NCBI GenBank assembly: GCA_017399165.1 | Contig: JAFQEF010000009.1 | Coordinates: 1 to 32,191 of the forward strand | Direction: 5' to 3' | Origin: Akkermansia sp. | GTDB lineage: Bacteria > Verrucomicrobiota > Verrucomicrobiia > Verrucomicrobiales > Akkermansiaceae | DNA length: 32,191 nucleotides | In this document: piece after piece, positions 7,214-15,417 of the stretch | How positions within the stretch are numbered: position 1 is the stretch's first letter | How the letters are laid out: each line of letters begins with the position of its first letter | Position numbers and translations under genes: made by a program | The notes under the pieces: generated by a model | Seen by the model: only the letters and a program-made list of their open reading frames with translations | Database searches by the model: none | What the model was told of the DNA's origin: nothing

Positions 7214-10200
7214 TCACTCTTCCTGTTCAGCAGCCTCTAATACAGGTTCTTCTTCATCAACATACTCACTACGGAACTGACGATATAATTCCTTAGCCAG
7301 TTGTTCGCGGAGTTTATTGCGCTTATAATCATCCTTCATCAAATCCTCAAAGCCCTCCATACTTTTCACATAGCAATCCATAGCAGCGTGTTCAAAGATA
7401 CCCTTGAAAATAGTATCCATAAACACCTTCATGTTAGAGCTACGGGCCGATGCGGCCAATGAGGTATTTTCTTTGAGCATGGCCATAATCGTGCGGGCAG
7501 CTACTTTGTTGGCCTCGGTAAAGTTACCGCCCATTGCTTCATTGATACGCTCTAACAGCTCGTCCAATGGCTCTTTTTTATCCTTAGCCCCACCGCCTGC
7601 GGTGGTCGTGCCGGGCTCCAAGACTCCGTTTTGTCCGACTAATTGAATACTACCGTTACCGGTTTCCTCCAGTTTGTAGTATTCCATCTCAATTTTACCC
7701 TCAATGTTCACAATCGGGCCGGGCTCGGTGGGCAGCACCTTGATAAGATAGCGGGCAAACACATATTCCTTGTGCAGCTCCAGATCATTCAGGCGCGTTA
7801 TCTGCCCAATGTGGGCATACCACTTGCACAGGGCACGCAGCTTACGGCGGAACTCGTACCGCTCATCCTCACTCAATTTTGCGTTGTAATCGGATATAAC
7901 AGGTATGAGCAGATTCGTAATGGCCGCGGCACATTCGGCTTCCTGCTGCTCGCTGTGGCGCGTGTATTCCTCCGCAACCTTCTCCACGTCGTCATCGTGG
8001 TAGACATCAAATTGGCGCAGGTCTCGCTTGGTCTGGTAAATCAGGTCGTAGCTCAGGTCTCCCTCCAGCAGGGTTTCCTGATAGAAGGGCTGGAAGGCCT
8101 CCTTGATTTCCTCATGGTCATTCATGAAGTCGAGCACGTAGGTATCCTCTTTGCCGTAGATGGTGCGGTTCAGGCGCGAGAGGGTCTGCACGCACTTTAC
8201 AGAGCGCAGCTTCTTATCCACAATCATGGTGTGCAGCAGCTTCTCATCAAAGCCGGTCTGGTACTTCTCTGCCACGATGAGGATATTGAAGTTATTGTGG
8301 AACTCCTCCTTGGTCTGGGTCTCGGAGATATGTGTGCCATCGGCCCTCACGTTGAGCTTGCTCTCGGTCAGCTCTTCGTCGTCCAGCTCCACTTTGCCGG
8401 AGAATGCCACCATGGGCTTCACGTCGGTATAACCTTGCTCAGCGGCGTATGCCTTCACCGCTCGGAAATACAGCACCGCTGCCAGACGCGAGGATGCCAC
8501 CACCATCATCTTACCCTTGCCGCCGATTTTATGGCGTGTGGTTTCAAGGAAGGTCTCCACGATGATTTCCGACTTCTGCCGTATATTCTCCGGGTGCAGC
8601 GTGGCATATTGGCGGATGAGACGTGCGGCCTTGCTGCTGGCCATTTCCTCGTTCTCCTCGGCGGTGCGAATGAGCTTGCAGCAGGTCTTGTACGTGGTGT
8701 AGTTTTGCAGCACGTCAAGGATAAAGCCCTCCTCAATAGCCTGCCGCATACTGTACACGTGGAAGGGGTGCCACTTGCCGTCCGGCCCCTGTTCACAGAA
8801 TTGCTGCAGAGTGGTATCCTTCGGCGTGGCGGTAAAGGCAAAGAACGAGAGGTTATCGTGCTTGCCCTGGCTCAGGATTTCCTGCACCAGCTTGTTCTCG
8901 GCATCGTTGGCTTCGGCGTCCAGTTCCTCCTCCTCGGCGTATTGCTCCAGCGCGGCACGGGTGTCCGCCAGCGCGGCCTTCATCTTGGCGGCAGCACTAC
9001 CGCCCTGCGAGGAGTGAGCTTCGTCGATAATGATGCCGTACCTGCGCCCCTCATAATGAATCACCTCGCGATAAATCACGGGGAACTTCTGCAGCGTGGT
9101 GATGATGATGCGGGCCCCGGCGTTGATTGCGTCCTTCAGGTCCTGCGAGGTCTTTTCATCATCAATGGCGGCAATGACGCCGCGGGTGTGGTCATGCCCC
9201 GAGATGGTGTTGCGCAGCTGGGCATCCAGCACGGTGCGGTCGGTCACCACAATCACGCTGCTGAAGATAGGCTGGTTCTCCGCATTGAACAGAGTGGAAA
9301 GACGGTGGGCCACCCATGCAATGGAGTTGGATTTGCCACTGCCCGCGCTATGCTGAATCAGGTAGTTGCTGCCGCTGCCGTGCTGCTTCACGTGTGCCAC
9401 GAGCTTGCGGACAACGTCCAGCTGGTGGTAACGGGGGAAGATGAGCGTCTTCTTCACCACTTTATCCTCCTTGCCGTTCTTGCGGCGCACCTTCTCCTCC
9501 TTGGTCTCAAGGTTCATGAAGCGGTGCAGAATATCCATCAGGCTGTCGCGTTGGAACACCTCGCGCCAGATATAGGATACGGCAAAATCACCATCCGCAG
9601 CGGCAGGGTTGCCTGCACCTCCGTTCTTGCCCGCACCCGCACTGCCCTGGTTGAACGGCAGGAAGTATGTGTGCTTGCCCGCCAGCTTCGTGGCCATGCA
9701 GGCCTCGTACAAATCAACGCAGAAATAGCTCAGGATGCGGAAATTGAACCCGAAGCAGCGTTCATTCGGGTCACGGTCGTTTTTCCACTGCCAGCGGGCA
9801 TTGTCGATATTCTGCCCCGTGAGCTGGTTCTTCAGCTCCAGCGCGAACACGGGGATACCGTTGAGCACCAGCACCATGTCCACCGAGTTCTTGCACTTCT
9901 CGCTGTAGTACCACTGGCGGTAGACCTCCACCTTGTTGGAGCGGTACAGGCGCTCGTGCTCCTCGTTCAGGTTGCTCTCGGGGCGGAAGTAGCACACGCG
10001 GAAACGTGCGCCCACGGCATCAAAGCCGTTGCGCAGCACATGCAGCAGGCCGTCCTTGGTGCAGCGCTCGTTAAAGGCCTTGATGAAAGCCTCCTCCGGG
10101 TTGCGCGTCACCAGGCGGGTGTATTTCTTCCACGCCTTGGGCTGGGTCTCCTGCACAAAGCTCAGCAAGGTGTTCCGGTACAGAGCCGTGGCGCAGTCGT

Positions 10201-10282
10201 ATGTGTCCGTGCCCTTGATCAGACCGCCCGCGGGTGACGTCAGTGCGGCCTCAATGTGGGCTTCAAATTGCTTCTCCTTCAT
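7214..10282 (-). CDS. hsdR: Type I restriction subunit HsdR
   Basis: A 1022-residue protein, the normal size for HsdR, the translocating and cutting subunit of type I restriction-modification enzymes. The N-terminal PD-(D/E)xK nuclease is visible as Asp135 in VDMVLVLNG and Glu149-x-Lys151 in ALELKN. The SF2 motor follows: Walker A AGSGKS at 313-318, DEAH at 420-423, and a TATP motif near 475. An Ala/Gly-rich insertion lies at about 212-228 (SAGAGKNGGAGNPAAA), probably a linker. The start overlaps the hsdS stop as ATGA, typical of a coupled operon. Nothing is broken in the frame. Confidence 0.96.
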   Translation of the reverse strand: MKEKQFEAHIEAALTSPAGGLIKGTDTYDCATALYRNTLLSFVQETQPKAWKKYTRLVTRNPEEAFIKAFNERCTKDGLLHVLRNGFDAVGARFRVCYFRPESNLNEEHERLYRSNKVEVYRQWYYSEKCKNSVDMVLVLNGIPVFALELKNQLTGQNIDNARWQWKNDRDPNERCFGFNFRILSYFCVDLYEACMATKLAGKHTYFLPFNQGSAGAGKNGGAGNPAAADGDFAVSYIWREVFQRDSLMDILHRFMNLETKEEKVRRKNGKEDKVVKKTLIFPRYHQLDVVRKLVAHVKQHGSGSNYLIQHSAGSGKSNSIAWVAHRLSTLFNAENQPIFSSVIVVTDRTVLDAQLRNTISGHDHTRGVIAAIDDEKTSQDLKDAINAGARIIITTLQKFPVIYREVIHYEGRRYGIIIDEAHSSQGGSAAAKMKAALADTRAALEQYAEEEELDAEANDAENKLVQEILSQGKHDNLSFFAFTATPKDTTLQQFCEQGPDGKWHPFHVYSMRQAIEEGFILDVLQNYTTYKTCCKLIRTAEENEEMASSKAARLIRQYATLHPENIRQKSEIIVETFLETTRHKIGGKGKMMVVASSRLAAVLYFRAVKAYAAEQGYTDVKPMVAFSGKVELDDEELTESKLNVRADGTHISETQTKEEFHNNFNILIVAEKYQTGFDEKLLHTMIVDKKLRSVKCVQTLSRLNRTIYGKEDTYVLDFMNDHEEIKEAFQPFYQETLLEGDLSYDLIYQTKRDLRQFDVYHDDDVEKVAEEYTRHSEQQEAECAAAITNLLIPVISDYNAKLSEDERYEFRRKLRALCKWYAHIGQITRLNDLELHKEYVFARYLIKVLPTEPGPIVNIEGKIEMEYYKLEETGNGSIQLVGQNGVLEPGTTTAGGGAKDKKEPLDELLERINEAMGGNFTEANKVAARTIMAMLKENTSLAASARSSNMKVFMDTIFKGIFEHAAMDCYVKSMEGFEDLMKDDYKRNKLREQLAKELYRQFRSEYVDEEEPVLEAAEQEE

Positions 10283-11553
10283 GCTGTAACCTCCTTTTTA
10301 CCGGTGACGTATTCGTAAATGAGTGATTTCTTGTAGCTCCCGAGCTCCTCGATGAGCTGTTCCTTCTTCTCGATGATGCGGTCTATCTCAGCGCACTTGA
10401 TGTCGAGATAGGTGGCGATTTCTTGCTGCTCCTCTATCGTATTGGGGTGTACCACCTCGGCAAATCGAATTTTTCCAGAGTTGAGATGAGGTAACAAAGC
10501 TCCAGTTTTGTGAGCCAAAAGTAGTTCCCTCCCTACAGTACTACGAAGGAAATAAGCCAGATATTCTGAGGAAATATCGCTTTTATTGGGGGACGCAATA
10601 ATAAGTGCATGACAGCTACATTCGTGATATTCTTCGGTAACTAACCCGACTTGGCCAATATCACCGGTTTGAACAATGAGAATGTCTCCGGTGCTCACTT
10701 TAGGTCTTTCCGCGGCCCATTCGGGGCGAACGAAGTACGCTTTTTTCGATAAGTCAATTTTTCCGTCTTTGATATGAAGCGATTGTATATAACAAACACC
10801 ATCATCAACAAACAAATCCCGAGTAGGTCCTACATAACCATTTCTCATAGAGGATGTAACCTTACCAAGGGTTGAGACTGTCCACTCTGCTGGGATATCG
10901 CCAATCCATTCCACGCCGCTGGGCTTCATGGGGCGAGCTCCGCGCACACCTTTGGTGACGGCCTCGGTGATGATTGCCTGCTTGAGCTTTTTGTACTCCT
11001 CAATCGTCGCACAGTTTTGCTCTACTACCTTATCAATCTCAGCGCATTTGTGATCAAGATAAGAAATGATGCGCTCTCTTCTGCATTTTTGCGGGTAAGG
11101 AACAGGAGCATTGAGAATATCCGAATTTGAGAGATGTTTTACTGTTGTTGCGTATGCTAGATTGTTCGTAATCTCAAGGTGAAAAGGCAAGCAATAATAT
11201 AGGAATGACAATTCTATTTCTGAGTTGCTTACAACCCTACAGCATCGTTGATTGAGGAGCGCGTTTGTCCCTTGCCACATGCGAATGTTGAAATCTCCAT
11301 CCATCCCTATAAGCAAATTACCGCTGCTTACAATATACTCAGAATCATACTCTCCGGTATAGAATGTCTGAGTATATCCGGAAGTAATATCACGTATCCG
11401 GATAAGAGGAGTTCCTTCGGAGTTGGAAAACTTTGCCGAATCAAATGGGAACCCTGCCTGAACGGTAGCTATGTGTTTACATTTTATAACTTGCCACTCC
11501 TCCGGAATCTCCCCAATCCACTCCACACCGCTGTCTTTCATCTGTCTGACCAT
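10279..11553 (-). CDS. hsdS: Type I restriction specificity subunit HsdS
   Basis: A 424-residue HsdS with the usual pseudo-dimeric plan: target recognition domain 1 (about 15-155), conserved helix (about 165-202), target recognition domain 2 (about 215-370), conserved helix (about 378-420). The two halves open with nearly the same words (SGVEWIGEIPEEW at 8-20 and SGVEWIGDIPAEW at 212-224), and both helices begin YLDxKCAEID. At the DNA level the openings match in 24 of 29 bases (10901-10929 and 11513-11541). These internal repeats are where domain swapping usually occurs. It starts 5 bp after hsdM and overlaps hsdR by 4 bp. The recognition sequence cannot be predicted by eye. Confidence 0.95.
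   Translation of the reverse strand: MVRQMKDSGVEWIGEIPEEWQVIKCKHIATVQAGFPFDSAKFSNSEGTPLIRIRDITSGYTQTFYTGEYDSEYIVSSGNLLIGMDGDFNIRMWQGTNALLNQRCCRVVSNSEIELSFLYYCLPFHLEITNNLAYATTVKHLSNSDILNAPVPYPQKCRRERIISYLDHKCAEIDKVVEQNCATIEEYKKLKQAIITEAVTKGVRGARPMKPSGVEWIGDIPAEWTVSTLGKVTSSMRNGYVGPTRDLFVDDGVCYIQSLHIKDGKIDLSKKAYFVRPEWAAERPKVSTGDILIVQTGDIGQVGLVTEEYHECSCHALIIASPNKSDISSEYLAYFLRSTVGRELLLAHKTGALLPHLNSGKIRFAEVVHPNTIEEQQEIATYLDIKCAEIDRIIEKKEQLIEELGSYKKSLIYEYVTGKKEVTA
10901..11541 (-). repeat. Direct repeat at the two TRD starts of hsdS
   Basis: Two 29-bp units, 10901-10929 and 11513-11541, match at 24 positions and are in the same orientation. Each encodes SGVEWIG(E/D)IP at the start of a target recognition domain. 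Such repeats allow recombination that swaps recognition domains. Confidence 0.6.
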
Positions 11554-11558
11554 GGGAA

Positions 11559-13313
11559 TCAGGAGAAAAGATTTTTCAGAGATGCAGCGATATCAGCCTC
11601 CAAAGAGGAGATACGCCCAGCGATGGAATCAGCGGCCTCCGGGGCCTGGTACTTGTAGAAGTAGCGGGTCATCGGGATTTCATAGCCCACCTTGGTGGCC
11701 TTATCATCTACCCAGGCATCGGGCACATAGGGCAGCACCTCGCGCTCCATATAGGTGGCGATGTCCTCGGTCATGGGCACGTTCTCGGTGTCACGCAGTG
11801 ACTTATCCGCCACGGGCTTGCCTTTCTTCCTGATGATATTGCCCGCTTCATCGCGCTGGGGTCGTTCTACGGTAATCTTGTTGTAGCCGAACTCCTGCGT
11901 GTCAAACACCTTGCTCTCGCAGTAGATACCCTCGGGGGCACCATAGACGACATCGTGCTCAAAGGCTTCATAGGCCTGCATGATGAGCCGGCGGCAGGCG
12001 CCCGTGATGTCATTGCGCTTATCGCCGATGGATTTGCGGCGGGGCTCAAAGCAATGAGACGCATCGATAAGCTGCACCTTGCCGCGGCGGTGCTCAGGCT
12101 TATTGCGGGCAAGCAACCACACATAGGTGGCAATGCCGGTGTTCATGAAGGAATTATTGGGCAACTGCACGATGGCATCCAGCCAGTCGTGCTCCAGAAT
12201 ATAGCGGCGGATTTCGGACGGGCCGCTACCCGCATCGCCGTTGAACAGGGGCGAGCCGTTCTGAATGATGGCCATGCGGCCTTCATCGTCCAGCTTGGAG
12301 AGACCGTTGAGCAGGAAGAGCTGCTGGCCGTCTGAAATCTTGGGCAGACCGGGGGCGAAGCGCCCCGCCTCGCCACGTGCGTGCTCATCCTCCACCACCT
12401 TTTTCTCGCGCTTCCAGTCGATACCGAACGGCGGATTGGAGATGATGTAACGAAACTTGTAGCCGCCGAATTGGTCATCTGACAGCGTATTACCGTAGCG
12501 CATGTTATCGGGGTCGCCGCCGCGGATGAGCATATCGGACTTGGCGATGGCGTAAGTTTCGCCATTGAGCTCCTGACCGCAGCAGGTTACGGGCGTGGCG
12601 GGGTTGAGCGCGTGGATACGCTCCTCCATGCACGAGAGCATCTGCGAGGTGCCCATGGTCATATCATACACCGTTACGTTGGCATCACCGGGAGAGGAGC
12701 CGCTGAGCAGCAGGTCGGTCATCAGATAGATGATATCACGGCTGGTGAAGTGAGCACCCGCCTCCTCGGCGTAGGATTCGGAGAACTTACGCACCAGTTC
12801 CTCAAAGATGTAGCCGCAATCCACAGCGCTGATTTTATCCGGCCCCAGATACCCCTTGGGCGAGGCGAACTCCTGCACCACGAGGAACAGGGCGTTATGC
12901 TCTACCAGCGTATTGAGCTGGTCCTCGAAGCGGAACTTGGTGAGGATATCCTGCACGTTGCGGGAGAAGCCCGCCAGATAGTTGCGGAAATTGGCCTCGA
13001 TATTGTTTGGGTCGGCAATCAGTGTTTCAAACGTGAACTTGCTGGTGTTGTAGAACTTGTAGCCGGATGCACGCATGAGCATCATATCCAGCGCACCGGG
13101 GGCAAGATTGGCGAGCTTTTCATGCGCCGCCAGCACCTCCGCATGCGTGGCTGCAAGGCAGTCGTGGAAGCGCTTAATCACGGTCATGGGCAGAATGACC
13201 TTGCCGTATTCATGCGGTTTAAAAATGCCGAAGATGGCGTTGGCCACGTTCCAGATGACGGTGGCTTTTTCCTGAATGTTAGTACCTACCTGGTAAATCT
13301 TTTCGTCTTCCAT
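11559..13313 (-). CDS. hsdM: Type I modification methyltransferase HsdM
   Basis: A 584-residue N6-adenine methyltransferase subunit. The N-terminal HsdM helical domain opens with IQEKATVIWNVANAIFGIF, HFTSRDIIYLM follows at 189-198, the SAM-binding motif I is YDMTMGTSQML at 216-226, and the catalytic NPPF is at 293-296. Motif I ends GTSQ rather than the more usual GSGS or GTGG. The frame is open up to an ATG at 13424, but I chose the ATG at 13313 because family proteins begin close to there and a perfect TATAAT lies at 13429-13434, placing the transcript start near 13422. It begins the hsdM-hsdS-hsdR operon; hsdS starts 5 bp after its stop. Confidence 0.94.
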   Translation of the reverse strand: MEDEKIYQVGTNIQEKATVIWNVANAIFGIFKPHEYGKVILPMTVIKRFHDCLAATHAEVLAAHEKLANLAPGALDMMLMRASGYKFYNTSKFTFETLIADPNNIEANFRNYLAGFSRNVQDILTKFRFEDQLNTLVEHNALFLVVQEFASPKGYLGPDKISAVDCGYIFEELVRKFSESYAEEAGAHFTSRDIIYLMTDLLLSGSSPGDANVTVYDMTMGTSQMLSCMEERIHALNPATPVTCCGQELNGETYAIAKSDMLIRGGDPDNMRYGNTLSDDQFGGYKFRYIISNPPFGIDWKREKKVVEDEHARGEAGRFAPGLPKISDGQQLFLLNGLSKLDDEGRMAIIQNGSPLFNGDAGSGPSEIRRYILEHDWLDAIVQLPNNSFMNTGIATYVWLLARNKPEHRRGKVQLIDASHCFEPRRKSIGDKRNDITGACRRLIMQAYEAFEHDVVYGAPEGIYCESKVFDTQEFGYNKITVERPQRDEAGNIIRKKGKPVADKSLRDTENVPMTEDIATYMEREVLPYVPDAWVDDKATKVGYEIPMTRYFYKYQAPEAADSIAGRISSLEADIAASLKNLFS

Positions 13314-13598
13314 GTATGCGAGCTCTTGGTTTTGGAGAGTCCCATCGACACAGAATGAGAGAAAAAGCTTACAAAGGATAGATAAGCATGACAATTCACG
13401 GTCAGGCGGAAACTCTTTCCGCACTTAGATTATATCATTTTGAAAGAGTATGCAAGCTTAAACTGTTTTTACGCTTGTAAATAATTGAATTAAGTCTATT
13501 TCATAGGAGTGCTATATACAAAGCAATTTACATATACGCAGGCTCTTTTCACGAATAATGCGGGGTTGAGTCGAGCAAAAAAGTACTATTCTTTCAAA
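13314..13598. other. Divergent control region, hsdM and recombinase
   Basis: This AT-rich 285-bp stretch separates the hsdM start from the likely recombinase start. On the minus strand it provides about 110 bp of hsd leader after the promoter at 13429-13434. On the plus strand no convincing promoter for the recombinase is visible. If the recombinase started at the GTG at 13509 instead, 195 bp would remain. Confidence 0.5.
13429..13434 (-). promoter_or_regulatory. -10 box of the hsd operon promoter
   Basis: A perfect TATAAT reads on the minus strand. The -35 region is weak: CTTGCA (13451-13456) at 16 bp or TTGCAT (13450-13455) at 15 bp. The predicted transcript start near 13422 leaves a leader of about 110 bp before hsdM. 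Confidence 0.5.
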
Positions 13599-14600
13599 AT
13601 GATGAACACAACAAGAACAACAAAGAGAGGCCTACTTAATGGGGAAAGCATTAGCCGCGGGGATGCGGTGCGGTTAATACTGGAAGCCATTGAGCGATTG
13701 GGGGAGAATGTAATAGGGATGGGGAGAAAAGAACTCATCAAGAAACTACGCCAAACAATAGAACTGGGGGTAGCCGCCGTAGAGCAGAGGGAGCACACGG
13801 TCTGTTTGGAGGAAGCGGGGTGGGAGAGTGTGCGGGCGCGGGAGGATTGCAGGGCGACGACGCGGCGGGATTTGCGGTATTATTTACGCAAGATGCTGAA
13901 GGTGGAGGGGGCTGCACAACTACCCTTGCGGGCTATGACCACACGCCAGTGCCGGGATATATTGCAGCGGGCGTTCGGGCATAGTAAAAGCATGTATACC
14001 AAAGGGCGGGCGATATTGCACAGTATTTTTGCGTACGGCATGCGGCAGGAGTGGTGCGATGTGAACCCCGTGGCGCGCATTGAGGTGCCACGCGTGGTGG
14101 AGTCCCCCAAGGCACCGCTGGTGCAGGAGGAGGTGCAACGCTTGCAGCGAGCGGCGGAGATGCCGGAGTTTAGGGATATGAAGCTATCTGTCAACCTATT
14201 GTTATACAGTGGGATAAGGCCTACGGAGGTAAGCCGCTTGCGGGCGGAGGATTTTTGTTGGCAAGAGAAGCTGGTGATTATACGCCCCACCAAAAGCAAG
14301 ACAGGGGGCGGACGCGTGGTGCCCTTGCGCGGGCTTAAGCAGCTACGCCCACAAGAGCGGGTGATACCCAAAAATTGGCAACGGCGGTGGCGAGCCTTGC
14401 GGCAGGCAGCCGGGTTTACCCACTGGGTGCCGGATGTTTGCCGCCACACTTTTGCGAGTTACCATGCGGCGTATTTCAGAAACTTGCCGGAGTTGCAGTT
14501 GGAGATGGGGCACAGGGATTGCGAACTGTTGCGCACGCGCTATATGAGCCCGATGCTGATCAATGAAGCAAGGCGTTTCTGGCAGGCGAGTCATTGTTGA
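13599..14600 (+). CDS. Tyrosine recombinase (phage-type integrase)
   Basis: A protein of 333 residues from the ATG at 13599; an upstream in-frame GTG at 13509 would add 30. Residue numbers here count from that GTG. The catalytic fold is clear: Arg237 in YSGIRPTEVSRL, a Lys in PTKSKTGGGR (about 262-264), Arg312-His313 in VCRHTFASYH, His335 in LEMGHRD, and the Tyr345 nucleophile in TRYMSP. The box II position usually filled by His is Asp309. An N-terminal SAM-like core-binding domain lies at about 110-190. It catalyses site-specific DNA strand exchange. It diverges from the hsd operon and converges with the HD gene. No att sites or cargo could be assigned. Confidence 0.85.
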   Translation: MMNTTRTTKRGLLNGESISRGDAVRLILEAIERLGENVIGMGRKELIKKLRQTIELGVAAVEQREHTVCLEEAGWESVRAREDCRATTRRDLRYYLRKMLKVEGAAQLPLRAMTTRQCRDILQRAFGHSKSMYTKGRAILHSIFAYGMRQEWCDVNPVARIEVPRVVESPKAPLVQEEVQRLQRAAEMPEFRDMKLSVNLLLYSGIRPTEVSRLRAEDFCWQEKLVIIRPTKSKTGGGRVVPLRGLKQLRPQERVIPKNWQRRWRALRQAAGFTHWVPDVCRHTFASYHAAYFRNLPELQLEMGHRDCELLRTRYMSPMLINEARRFWQASHC

Positions 14601-14609
14601 TGATGTGAG

Positions 14610-14626
14610 CTTGAGTACGCCTCAAG
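14610..14626. terminator. Short hairpin between convergent genes
   Basis: CTTGAG (14610-14615) and CTCAAG (14621-14626) form a perfect 6-bp stem with a 5-base loop, between the recombinase stop and the end of the HD gene. There is no T tract on either strand, so a role as terminator is only possible. Confidence 0.3.
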
Positions 14627-15203
14627 GTATAGAGGTGAGCATCACCAGTTTTTTGGCGAAGTCGACGAGGTGGGTGGCTTTGTCTGTGCGCAGGTAGTCC
14701 GGGTTGAGGCCCCGGCGGCCGAGGCGCCAGCGATCCAGAGCGTCGGCATCTTTAAAGATGCGGAAGAGTTGGATGACTTGCTCTGCAGAATCGGGGAAAG
14801 CGGTGGCGATGGCTTGCTCGCCGAGGTCATCCCGGCGGTCATGGTAGCGCATCAGGCAGGCGGCCTCGGGCATAAACTCTACCTCTGCATGGGTGCGGCA
14901 AAACTCCTCGTAAAAAGCGGCGGCACGGGCGCCGTGGCCGGTGTCTTTGCCGTCCTCTACACGGCGGGTATCATGAAAAACGGCGGCATGAGCCAGAATG
15001 GTGAGGGTGCGGTCATCCACCCCGGCCTCGCCGCAGCCAATGAGCAAGGCATAGAGCAGCACACGCTCCGTATGGGCAGTGGAGTGGATTTTGCTATCCG
15101 CCAACTGAAAGGGCACAGAGCTGTACAGATACTCCGCCCAATGTTTAAAACAGTCCCCCACCACAGGGGGCAAGGCACGCACAAACTTAGCAGGTACTAT
15201 CAT
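14622..15203 (-). CDS. HD-domain phosphohydrolase
   Basis: A 193-residue HD-superfamily protein. The metal ligands are in the usual order: His44 (TAHTERV), His77-Asp78 (VFHDTRR), then His90 (DTGHG) and the His121-Asp122 pair (MRYHDRRDD). Such small stand-alone HD proteins hydrolyse phosphomonoesters or nucleotides; the substrate cannot be told from the sequence. The Asp-rich linker and the length are normal for the group. A promoter-like sequence ends 6 bp before the ATG. It converges with the recombinase and is separated from the secreted-protein operon by 214 bp, so it is probably transcribed alone. Confidence 0.85.
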   Translation of the reverse strand: MIVPAKFVRALPPVVGDCFKHWAEYLYSSVPFQLADSKIHSTAHTERVLLYALLIGCGEAGVDDRTLTILAHAAVFHDTRRVEDGKDTGHGARAAAFYEEFCRTHAEVEFMPEAACLMRYHDRRDDLGEQAIATAFPDSAEQVIQLFRIFKDADALDRWRLGRRGLNPDYLRTDKATHLVDFAKKLVMLTSIP

Positions 15204-15209
15204 GGTATT

Positions 15210-15238
15210 ACTCTACCACATACGTTAATTAAAAACAA
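15210..15238 (-). promoter_or_regulatory. Possible leaderless promoter of the HD gene
   Basis: On the minus strand TTGTTT (15233-15238), a 17-bp spacer and TAGAGT (15210-15215) end 6 bp before the ATG. The boxes are weaker than those of fic, but the distance to the start codon is the same. Confidence 0.4.
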
Positions 15239-15361
15239 TAAAAAATTTCCTCACAGACCGCTGAGCGATGTTACGGCGCGCATGCACTGAAAGATGCAAA
15301 GATTTGGTTTTAGGATTTGCAAAATTTTACCTTTAGCAAGCTGTAGATGTACGGCAACAAG

Positions 15362-15394
15362 CAGCGCACGGGCCGGGTTGCGGCGCGTGCGCTG
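15362..15394 (-). terminator. Hairpin after the secreted two-gene operon
   Basis: CAGCGCACG (15362-15370) and CGTGCGCTG (15386-15394) form a perfect 9-bp stem around a 15-base GC-rich loop, 24 bp past the stop of the thioredoxin-like gene. There is no strong T run, so it is a stabilising hairpin or a weak terminator. Nothing else is evident in the 15239-15417 gap. Confidence 0.45.
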
Positions 15395-15417
15395 AAAAGG
15401 GGGATTTAATGCTGGAG

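Noticed and set aside
7643..10237. Very long open frame (about 864 codons) antisense to hsdR
   Set aside because: It lies entirely within hsdR, whose catalytic motifs are all intact, and its translation is repetitive His/Leu/Val-rich with no domain. GC-rich third positions open such shadow frames.
13314..13424. N-terminal extension of HsdM by 37 residues
   Set aside because: The extra residues do not look like HsdM, and the perfect TATAAT at 13429-13434 would place the transcript start at about that codon; the ATG at 13313 matches the family start.
13599..14600. Inactive recombinase because box II His is Asp309
   Set aside because: This position varies among active tyrosine recombinases, and the Arg, Lys, Arg-His, His and Tyr residues are all present.
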